This document shows, piece by piece, positions 12,987 to 24,900 of a DNA stretch of 64,000 nucleotides. The position numbers and the translations under genes are program-made. Below the pieces are notes generated by a model that worked only from the letters and a program-made list of their open reading frames with translations, was not told the origin of the DNA and made no database searches. The DNA comes from Antedon mediterranea. Its lineage: Eukaryota > Echinodermata > Crinoidea > Comatulida > Antedonidae. The DNA is taken from NCBI RefSeq assembly GCF_964355755.1, contig NC_092680.1:10205001-10269000 (forward strand), read 5' to 3'. Each line of letters opens with the position of its first letter. Within the stretch, counting starts at the first letter, position 1.

Positions 12987-15900
12987 CTGAAAAAAACATT
13001 AATTAATAAAATAATTAAGTCTGTTAGGTATGATAACGAACGATGATAGATACAAAATATACATTTTTTCCAAAGAAACAAACGAAATTGGAAACGGTTT
13101 GATCATAGAACTATAGCATAGGCCTAACCATTTATACCCAAAATGACGTCATAATCAAATTATAATCGATTTTATTGTTCTTATTGATGTTGGTGATGTC
13201 ATTTGTTTGGATTTCTGGATTGTCATCCTACTATTCTGTCCTACAAACTATGATTTGTCTTTCCAAACCATATTGTCTTTCAATAAATTACAAACAATAT
13301 TTTATCTTTTATTGTGGGTCGTACCGCGCCCCGTACAATGGACATAACATTCATTTATTATGTACTTTATTAACAAAACGATTTTGTTTCGTAGTATATA
13401 GTCTCATTCGAAAGGAAAAGTTTGGAATGCAAAAAGAACCACTTACTGTGTACGTTGGTACTTGCTGGACTGAATCGTATTGCAGATTTTCATAATAAAC
13501 ATTCACTTTGGCAAAATTCAATCTGAAATAAAGTAAATAAAAATGTTCATGGTGTCTGAAACCAATACCATTATACATTAAATACTATAAAATGAATGAA
13601 AAAAGTGTTTTTGAATTCATATAAAGTGGATCGTATCCATAACCCCTGACAATTACCACCCGGATGAATCCTCCCTAGGACAACTACCCTCTAGGACAAC
13701 TACCCCCTAGGAAAACTACCCCCTAGGACAACTAGCCCCTAAGACAACTACATCCTTGGACAACTATAACCCCCTAGGACAATTACTACAGTACCTTCTA
13801 GTACGCTGTTCCGCAACCTATGGGTCACGAATAAAAACGTGCGGCGAGTCCGTAGCGTACACACACACGCATAGTTCGTTGTTAATATACCAGTGGGGAA
13901 TCCCCTTTTAGGACGTGGATTTAATAACCTACCAATTGGTTCCACGACGCTAATTTTCTGTAGTTTGCAAAGGAGTGTGTAACTTTACTGAAAAACTTCC
14001 AACTCTGATGTACCGTCGGTGGGAACTTTTATAAGGAACATTACATTCAGTCAGATAACATTCATTCATTCATTCAGATAACATTTATTCAGATAATAAT
14101 GAATGAACACATACAAAATAGAAAAAAAAAGATATTAAAGTGAACATAGATAAGGCAGTAATGGGTAGTCTGTCATTATTATCATGAATCCCCTCTAGAA
14201 GTTAGAATAATAGAAAGAACAATACAATCAGGTCCATTTCAAATTACACTCATATGTTGTTCAGGTCAGGCGAATGGTTCGGGAAAACCCATTGACGTTA
14301 GCATTGAACGTAAATGTGTTTACCGGCGGAAAAAGTATAGTCCAAGAGTATTAGGGTTTGACCCGGACATTTCTAGTAACAAGCTAATTTTTTCAGGAAA
14401 GGTCCAGAACTATGATTGGAATATCATACTAAAAGTTTTGAAAAATCCTTCTTGTTCTCTCCGAGAAATCCAAGATGACGTCCAAAATGGCTGCCATTCT
14501 AATTAGTATATAACTTTGTAACCGTATTGATTTTGGTGTCAACTAGTTCACAATATACACATTCCTATTTGCTCTAACAGAAAATGTTGTCAAAAAATGG
14601 TCGCTACAGTAGTTTCTGGCAGTTTGACCTTTGACCTGGTCTTATCATATCTCGGTAATAGAGAATTGGGATTAGGCCCAAATTGTTCAGAACATGCATA
14701 TTTTTATTTGGTGTAATGAAATATTTTATCCCAAAATGACGGGAAGTGAGGTTATTGACCTCTTATTGACCTATTCATATATCTTTTACCGTATCTCAAG
14801 AAATATTTGGTTGTTTGGAACATATACATTTTTATTTAGTCTAATACAACAGTAAGTTATTTATTGAAAATAACAAAAATCAAAGAGCTGCACAGGCAGA
14901 GTATATGAATACTGTAGATAAAATTAAAATCAAAAGTATAAATTGTTTTACCTAAAAATCTTAGGTACATATGTCGATTTAAGACTGGTAGAATACTGTA
15001 ATAATTGTCTTATAATAATAATTTCACGTCAAATATTGTAATATGTATATTGTGTGGTACACCGGCCATGTTGTCCCCTTCTCATACACAATTTGATTTA
15101 CAGTACAAATAAATAAACTAACTAACAAACAAATAAACAAATAGACAGACAGCCAGATAGACAGTTAGACAGACAGTAAGACAGACAGTTAGAAAGACAG
15201 ACAGACAGACAGACAGACAAATAGATAGACAGACAGATAGATAGATAGATAGATATATTCCTTTTAGTAGAGTAAATGTTTAAAAAAATGGTTTTATTAG
15301 TAGATTAAGTCAAACTTATAATTCTTTTACTTTAAGAAACTCCGAGTTAGATATCTTAATATCAATAATTGCGTTTGGAAAATATTTTGTTTTTATCCTA
15401 TTGCTTTTTAAATATAACAGCGCCACCTATTTTGTACTTTCACGGCGATTTGAATGTTTTCGCGATCGGAATACATTTCTGGAGAGATATAAGCCTATGT
15501 ATAATTTAGATCAAAAATGCATTTAAATTAGCTTTAGATCGTGTGTAGGATTTTGATTAATTAATGGGAACATCTCTACAAGACGTGAAATCGTTGGAAA
15601 AAGCATAATTACCCTAGATAAGTTCCAATTGTCTGTCGAAGTTTTGCCTTTTCAGCAAAGCTAGTACCGAGTCTAGCGTAGGCCTAGGCCTGTTAGTATT
15701 AGGCTAGACCTAGCCTCGGTATTTTAGCCTTGCTAGGTCTCCGATTGTTTGGTCGTTTGTGAACATAATTGTGTGTTTATAAATCCATATAAATATAACG
15801 TTTAATATAATATTAAAAACCAAATGTTACTGTTTTAATCAATGTGAATGAAATGTAGGCCTTGGCGAATGACGAATGTTTTATATTCGTGTACTGATAC

Positions 15901-18900
15901 AAATAATGGCATTTGGTGAATGATGAAAGGTTAAATATCAACTCGGCGTTGCCTCGTTGATATATAACCTTTCATCATTCACCTCAATCCTCATGCCATT
16001 ATTTGTACCATTACACTAATAAACATTCATTATTTGTATACTATTAAATATTGCTACCAAACTGAGCGCCTAAGTCAAAACGATTGGTTTGTAGTAGTTT
16101 TGTGTAGTATTGTTTACGTAATTACGAACGTAGTGAGAAGGAATTGATACGTGTGTAACGAACGGTATTATTAAAAAAATATTCCACTTACGAAATAAAT
16201 GATTCTGTATCATTACTGGTAGATAAATACGGAGTATCCTCAATTTTATCTATGACAGTTGACTGAATAAAAAAGAAATAATAAAGCAAGTCAATGATTA
16301 TTTTCTAGTTTTCTGGACGAGAAAGGGTCTAGGACAACTATCCCCTGGACAACTACCACCCGGACAACTACCAACCGGAAAATCCCCCCAATCAATCACC
16401 CTTCTAGAAACTATTCCCGATAGTAGAGCAGTTAATGACATGAGCTGTGCATTTTATTACCAAAGCATGAAACTTGGCACAAAGTTTCTTTGATGTATAT
16501 AGATTCAAAATATCGGGGGGTGCCAAGTGTCCAACGTCCGGTATGGCGGCCATCTTGATTTCAAAATGGCCACCATAAAAACAAAAAATGTTCATATCTT
16601 GGCAACTATACACATTAGAGACTTAATTCTGGTCTCAAATTGTTCACAAACTATATATTTCTATTTACTCTAATGAAAAGTTTCGTCCAAAAATGACCAG
16701 AAATGATGTTTCTTACAGTTTGACCTTTGACCTTGTATTTGTATATCTCTGTAACTACTGGTCATTTTCAATCGATTTTGGTGTCATTTTGTTCAGAATA
16801 GATACATTTATATTTGTAGTAATGAAACATTTTCACATAAATTGACCGGAAATACAATTTATGACCTTTGACATTAATTTATTGATTTTTAATTATGTGA
16901 ATATACTGTAGGTGGTTTTTGTTGGTCTAAAGTGCACCTAATTTTGAACTTTAACCTGATAGGCGTAATTATATTAAATGATTAATGGACTTAAATTGTA
17001 TATAGTACATAAAATTGGTAAACATTGTGCTTGGTGGTACCATTAGTTCAATGATGTTGGCACCTTCTGATTCGCTAAAAGTTTTAATAGTTTGACAGAG
17101 GAAATAACATACATGTTATTGAATACCGTAAAACCTCGAAAAGGTGATAGTATGAGCTTCTTTTCGAAACAGACTGTATTTGATTGTCAAATGAATATAG
17201 TATGATGATCGTGTTTATATCAATATATTATAAATGACCTTACAAAGAACCCTTTCTATTTCAACAATTAAGCCACAGTTATTCTACAATTTATTGTTTT
17301 CCAAGTGGTAGGCCTATTTTGATTGCATCTTATTTTTGTATTCTTCCTCGGTTAATATGGTCCTAACCCTCCTTCTTTGTCTGTAGATGATCTTATACCC
17401 CATTCTTTGTCTGTGGATGGTCTTTACCCGCTTCTGTGTCTGTTGATGGTATTATTACACCCCTTTCTTTATGTGTGGATGGTCTTACACCCATTTCTTT
17501 GTCTGTAGATGGTCTTACACCCCTTCTTTGTCTGTGGATGGTCCTACACTCCCTTCTTTGTCTGTGGATGGTCCTACACCCCTTCTATTTCTGTGGATGG
17601 TCCTACACCCCCTTCTTTGTCTGTGGATAGTCTTATGCACCCTTCTTTGTCTGTGGATGGTCTTACACCCCTTTCTTTGTGGACGGTCTTATACCCGTTT
17701 CTTTGTCTATGGATGGTCTTATACCCCCTTCTGTGTCTGTTGATGGTATTACACCCCTTTCTTTGTCTGTTGATGGTATTAAACCCCTTTCTTTGTGTGT
17801 GGATGGTCTTACACCCCTGTCTTTGTCTGTAGATGGTCTTATAATCCCTTCTTTGTATGTGGATGGTCTTACACCCCTTCTTTGTCTGTGGGTGGTCTTA
17901 CATCCCCTTCTTTGTCTGTGGATGGTCCGATGGTCCTACACCTCCTTTTTTGTCTGTGGATGGTCTTATACCCCTTCTTTGTCTGTAAGTGGTCCTATAC
18001 CCCTTTCTTTGTCAGTGGACGGTTCTACACCCCCTTCTTTGTCTGTGGATGGTCTTACACCCTTTTCTTTTTCTGTGGACGGTCTTATACCCCCTTCTGT
18101 GCCTGTGGGTGATCTTATACCCCCTTCTTTGTCTGTTGATGGTATTACACCCCTTTCTTTGTCCGTTGATGGTATTACACCCTTTTTTTGTATGTGGATG
18201 GTCTTATACACCCCTTTCTTTGTGTATGGCTGGTCTTGCACTCCTTTAATTTGTCTGTGGATGGTCTTATACCCCTTCTTTGTCTGTAAGTGGTCCTATA
18301 CCCCTTTCTTTGTCAGTGGTGGATGGTCTTACACCCTCCTTCTTTGTCTGTGGATGGTCTTACACCCTTTTCTTTTTCTGTGGACGGTTTTATACCCCTT
18401 CTGTGCCTGTGGGTGATCTTATACCCCCTTCTTTGTCTGTTGATGGTATTACACCCCTTTCTTTGTCCGTTGATGGTATTACACCCCTTTTTTGTATGTG
18501 GATGGTCTTATACACCCCTTTGTGTATGGATGGTCTTGCACTCCTTTAATTTGTCTGTGGATTCTTATTTCTTTGTCTGTGGATGGTCTTATACCCCCTT
18601 CTTTGTCTGTGGATGGTCTTATATCCCCTTCTTTGTCTGTGGATGGTCTTCTCCCCTTCTTTGTCTGTGGATGGTCCTACACCCCTTCTTTGTCTGTGGA
18701 TGGTCCTACACCCCTTATTTGTCTGTAAGTGGTCCTATACCCCTTTCTTTGTCAGTGGATGGTCTTGCACCCCCTTCTTTGTCTGTGGATGGTCCTACGC
18801 CCCCTTCTTTGACTGTGGATGGTCCTATACCCCTTTTTTTGTCAGTGTATGGTCTTATACCCCCTTCTTTGTCTGTGGACGGTCCTACATCCCCTTCTTT

Positions 18901-21900
18901 GTCTGTAGATGGCCTTACACCCCTTTCTTTGTCTGTGGATGGTCTTATACCTCCTTCTTTTTGTGTGGATGGTCTTACACCCCCTTCTTTGTCTGTGGAT
19001 GGTCTTACACCCCCTTTTCTGTCTGTGGATGGTCTTATTCCCTCTTCTTTGTATGTGGATGGTCTTACAATCCCTTCTTTGTCTGTGGATGGTCTTACAC
19101 CCCCTTCTTTGTCTGTGGATGGTCTTACACCCCCTTCTTTGTCTGGTCCCACTACTTTGATTGATTAAATTAGACATTGTTTCTTGTATGATTAGGAAAC
19201 CAAGACCTTTAAAGTGAAAGTCCACAGGTGGATGCCTAAACAGGTCTTGTACAGAACAGTATATTGTAGGTCCATGTCACTAATTTGAGGATTACTTGAA
19301 TAATTATATTGAGATGTCTTTTACGAATTGATTTAGTTCGGATTTTGCTAAAAAATCAATGATTAGAGAAAATCGAGGAAAAGGATTCAGATGAAAGGTT
19401 TACAGCAAAGGCCCATTACCATAAAAATGGAGTACATTTTTTTAGATGCAACGAAAAAACGATTGACACATAACAGTTTAGCAAACATGTCGGCATAGAT
19501 GAGCTCAGTGATCTGTCATACTTTATGCCTATCCTATCACATCAAAAGTTAAAAATTCAGAATAATAATTCCGTGTCATTTATTTCGGTAAAAAAATTAG
19601 GTGCATTTATACCAATTTAACCACATACAGTATGTTCACATAGTTAAAGGTTATAAATTGTATTTCCAGTCATTTTATGTGAAAATGTTTCATTACTACA
19701 AATATAAATGTCTTTATTCTGAACAAAAGGACACCAAAATCGATTGAAAATAATCAGTAGTTACTGAGATATACAGATAAGAGGTCAAAGGTCAAACTGG
19801 AAGAAACGTCATTTCCGGTCATTTTTGGACGAAACTTTTCATTAGAGCAAATAGAAATATGTGGTTTGTGAACAATTTAACACCAGAATCAAGTCTCTAC
19901 TGTTTATAGTTGCCAAGATATTAACACTTTTTGTTTTTATGGTGGCCATTTTGAAATCAAGATGGCCGCCATACCGGACGTTGGACACTTGGCACCCCCC
20001 GATATTTTGAATCTATATACATCAAAGAAACTTAGTGGAAAGTTTCATGCTTTGGTAATAAAGTGCACAACTTGGCTATTTTTATGGCGTTAACTGCTCT
20101 ACTACGAGGACAACTACCCTCTAGGATAACTACCCTTTATGATAACTACCCACTAGGACAAAATTACCCCCTTGGACAACTACCCTCTAGCTACCCACTA
20201 GGACAACTACCCCCTAGGACAACTGCCCATGTAAGCCTACAACTCCCCTTAGGAAAACTAAAGCTTTGGACAACTTACGTTTGGTAACCAAATTAACAAG
20301 CTGCTTCTTTTGGTGCCAATTGTATTGTAAATCAAATTATGTCTGAGGTGGGACTACTTGGGCGTGTTGTACCACAATATACATTTTACAATATTTGACG
20401 TGAAATTATTTTATAAAAAATTATTAAAATATTCTACATATCGAAGTATGTACCTAAGATTTGTAGCCTATTTTGTAATAACTGTAGCGATATTTATTTA
20501 AAAAAAACTTCTTGGACAAACAATGAAAAACATTTCCTCAATTGGCACAGTTAGCTATGTTTTCATAATAGGAAGACTAACGAGAGAGATAGAGATTTAT
20601 TTTCAAATAGTCTAATGTAATCAATTAATTAATTAATTAATAGTGTAGGCTTTTTTAAATCTAAAGTAAAATTAGGAGGTTCTGCTGTAGAATACGAATT
20701 GGAATAAAATAAAATAAGTAGATATATAATTATTCCTCAGGTTCTAAAAACGTTTATTTTTTTCCTTATTTTCTCAGGAGTGGGGAGAAAATGTAAAAAA
20801 AAAATCAATTAAAGTTCTTATAATGAAGTAGTAACAGCCAAACCAATATTCCATATTACTGGACTTGCAGTAAACATAGACCTATAATGTCATTAAACAG
20901 CATGACATAAGCTCTATGATTTTCGATTGACTGGTGCAGTTAGGTAAACTGTACTGTATATGTTCCTAGATTTCTGTACGGCATCTTCATGCCACGGAAG
21001 AATAAAATAAGCCCACCCCCTTAGTTTTCGAAATTGGAATACGTTTTAAGATATTTGGAGCGTTATCGAATCCTGTTTAATGTCAACTGCTGACGAATAC
21101 TCATATTGAAATATTCAAAAGCCTTTTACAATCATAATCAAAGTGTAATGTAATTTATTACTAGAAAAAAGGCAAAATAAATGAAATTGAATAAAAGTCC
21201 TATAGGTTTGAGTGGCATAATATTAGCTTATATTAGAGGTTAGTTGTCCTAGGGTGTAGTTGTCCGGGTGGTAGTTGTCCTAGACTCGTACTAGAGGTTA
21301 GTTGTCCTAGGGTGTAGTTGTCCGGGTGGTAGTTGTCCTAAGGGGGAAGTTTTCCTGGTGGGTAATTGTCAGCGTGTAGTTGTCCGGGTGGTAGTTGTCC
21401 AGGGGTTAGTTGTCCTAGACTCGTACTAGAGGTTAGTTGTCCTAGGGTGTAGTTGTCCGGGTGGTAGTTGTCCTAAGGGGGAAGTTGTCCTGGTGGGTAA
21501 TTGTCAGGGTGTAGTTGTCCGGGTGGTAGTTGTCCTAAGGGGCAGCTGTCCTTGAGGGTAGATTTCCTAGTGGGTAAGTGTCCGGGTGGTAGTTGTCCTA
21601 AGGGGGAAGCTGTCCTTGAGGGTAGATTTCCTAGTGGGTAAGTGTCCGGGTAGTAATTGTCTTGGTGGTAAGACATATCTTCCAATTCGAGTAGTTATTA
21701 TACAAATAACATAGTAGCTTTTTTTTGTCATGCATTGGAGACGTTATCAACTTTATTTTATGCTGGGCGTTTGGTTTGTTGTCAAAACCATAATTTGAAT
21801 AATAGCCTAGACACACACTTTCACAATGTAATTCCCTACTTTCTAATAATTTTTCATTATATTCTTTGTGGAAAAACCTAAATTACAATTTGTAAGTACA

Positions 21901-24900
21901 ATGTCAATAGAATCATTATTATTAGTAGTTTTCAGGAAAAGACATAGACCTAATTGTTAACAATTAGAGTGAATGAGAATGAGATATAGTCCCACAAGTG
22001 AGGACAAAAAGAAAATTGAAAAGAAGGACTATACCTACCATATAATTTAAATTAGGCCAGGATGAAGACGAAGTAGTTGTTGTGTATGAAACCTCTCTAG
22101 AAAATAGAAGACAACCACCATATGCAATAACGATAATATACCATTAACGATCAATAGGCCTAATACAACTATATCAACAACAAAGTAAAACCTATAGGCC
22201 TATTATTATATACAGTAATTGTGATTTTCTATATAGGATAATGAAGTCTTAATTACTTGCATGCTGGAGGACAATCACAAATAAAACTGCCTTCTGCAAT
22301 CTTTTGTTCTGCTTCAAGCATACATTGCTCTGTAAATGAAGATACAAATATGATTTTTAATGTAAAATTAATGTCTATTTATTAAAGCATATAATATTTA
22401 TTTGTTGCTTTCGACTGCTGTTTATTATTGATTGTTTATTATGTGTTATGTCAAAGGTATTGTAATTTGTTTGCGAACGTTCTTGTATTAGAAATACTTA
22501 CCTTGCGTTGCATTGCCAGCTGTACATAATGGTGTTACCGAATGGTCAAATGTGTATTTAGGAAGGTAACATTTGCAGTGGTTATAAGTCTTATAATAAA
22601 TACAATCTTTCCAACAGGCCTAGAAAAATAACACATTCCACAATTATGCCAAAGAAATAAACTTCTATAAGAACCAATAGGCCTATATTTGTATTGTAGC
22701 CGATTTTAAGTATAGGCAAATTATATGATACAGTATCACGTGCACATGTGATACCTCCTGTATTATACGGTTTAAAATGCATATACAGTATTACATTTTA
22801 GGCCATATTACAGACTGTTGTTTTCCGTTGCTGAACAAAGAATCTGGAACAATTTATTAGGTTACATTAAACATTTTTGAATGAATATTATCAGTTTAAA
22901 AACATTTAAAGACTTTTTATTTTAACCAATGTTATGCGAGTAGGTGAAGCGCCGTTGATTATAATCTTTTCATAGAAATGGGTGCTATATGAATGTAATG
23001 TTAATTGTGTTGCCTCACCGGTTTGCTGTATGTAATCTGTGAAAAGAGTTCACTGAAGAGTGTATGAACACTGCTATCACTGCAGTCTGAAGGGTAAGGT
23101 GATGGAAGTCTTTCAAACTCCGTCTGAAATTAAAAGTAAAACAGCAAAATTAAGATTAGGCCTATTTATTTATGGAAATATTTAATGTTATAATGAAGGA
23201 TGATAATATAACCTTTCATAAACCTCTTTGAATCTGTCTTAACAACATGAAATCCATCCTGCCTCGAGAGGAGAAATTTTTAAACTACCAGATACATTTT
23301 CATAATAATAAATAGGACAAAATTAAGATCAATAACCTGTTTTGCCATTAAGTTTCGAATTGCACCACTCAAAAACGAATCAATTAAATTAGTTTATTGT
23401 TATTGAATAAGTGTCAGTAATTTACAATTTATAACAAACATTAATTGCATGCACAGAATAGACAGCATTAAAATCATAAAAGAGTGAACGATTGGAAGCA
23501 ATAATAAGCATAAGCGTAGGATTACATATTGCGAGCAAGGCAATGTAAAGGAAACATTGTTAAGAACGCTCGCTCCCTCCTCTCTAGGAAGTGTAGACAT
23601 TGCTTCTCGGAATGATAATGACTAATGAATAAATGGTTTTAGAAGGATGTTCTGGCTTGGACGTTTTCTGTCGGTTACCATTTTGAAATGCTTGATATTC
23701 GTAAAACTAAACCTACTCTGTTTCACAGTGTCTTAGATGATTAATAACATTTTAAAGTATAGTGTTTATTGTGGTAGGGTCCTTGTAGGATATGTTTAAT
23801 TTGTTGGTTTTAAAAATATGGTAACATTTATGATCAAATAAATCCTCTAATAGATATGAAAAGTGGTAAAAAGAATAACAAATGCTTAGTAAATTGTAGA
23901 TAACAGTCCGAGGAATTCTACTACAAATAGTATAATTGTGTTATAAATATAATACAAATGTGACTATTATTCTAAGTGATGTTTTATTGGGAAGGTGTTC
24001 GGAGTTTATTCAAATAAATACCTCCTAATTGGTATTATTAAAACATTATTTATTTTGAACATCCTTTGAAACTAACTTCTGCGACAGAGTGGGCCGTCTC
24101 AATTCAATTCAATTCATTTATTTTCAAGAATACAAACACAAGAAAACTGACACCAGTCTGGCGGATTGTAGAAAAGTGACTAAGTCACTATGTGAGTACT
24201 CTCCTTCTGGTGCAGACAAAAACAAAAAGTTAATAGCAAAATATATTAAGCCTTAGAAGGAAAACGTTGCAACATGGGCAGAAGTATACCGGGACGTACG
24301 TGTACAGATAGCCCACAGTTATTCCTGCCATATACTCAATAACTCGGCTTTCGGGGTTCACTCGATTTAAAACAAAAGGTCTGATCACCAGTTCCCCCTA
24401 TGTAATTTTATAGTGTATAATATTCCCCACAATATACTATAATTTAATTTTTTGTTTTCTCTTTTGTGGCGGAAACACCACTTTTATTCACATTAATATT
24501 ATCTCATATTACATAAAATCGTATTATTTAACTTGTAAATGTCGTTACAGTTCATAAGTAACATTTTTACATATATGATTTCTGTATTACTCCCTTTTTC
24601 ATTAATTTTCTTATATTTTGCTATACACTTGACAGGATCTTCATTATCATCTATCCCGTTTTAAAATAGTTTACACATTTTCATTTCATAATTTAATCTT
24701 TATTAATTTGCAGTATAATTTTTATTTTGCTACTGCGAAAATAAACAAAAACATAACACGAAAGAGGCAAGGTGAACCTGTGGACTCGCCGTGAACCCGG
24801 AAATTACTTCTAAGCGCCCACTAAGTTTAAAATCTACCGATGAATCAGAAATTTTGATTCAAAACCCTTTATAATATCTTTCCAAGATAGAAATATTGAA

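Noticed and set aside
17436-19225. Many overlapping open frames up to 292 codons on both strands, with SVDGLTPPSL-type repeats
   Set aside because: They result from a ~30-bp minisatellite with few stops. All frames on both strands stay open together, units change frame, and splice sites show the region is intronic.
20063-20287. Frame with PLGQLPS repeats
   Set aside because: Translation of the GGACAACTACC minisatellite; the same holds for the minus frame at 21,473-21,685.
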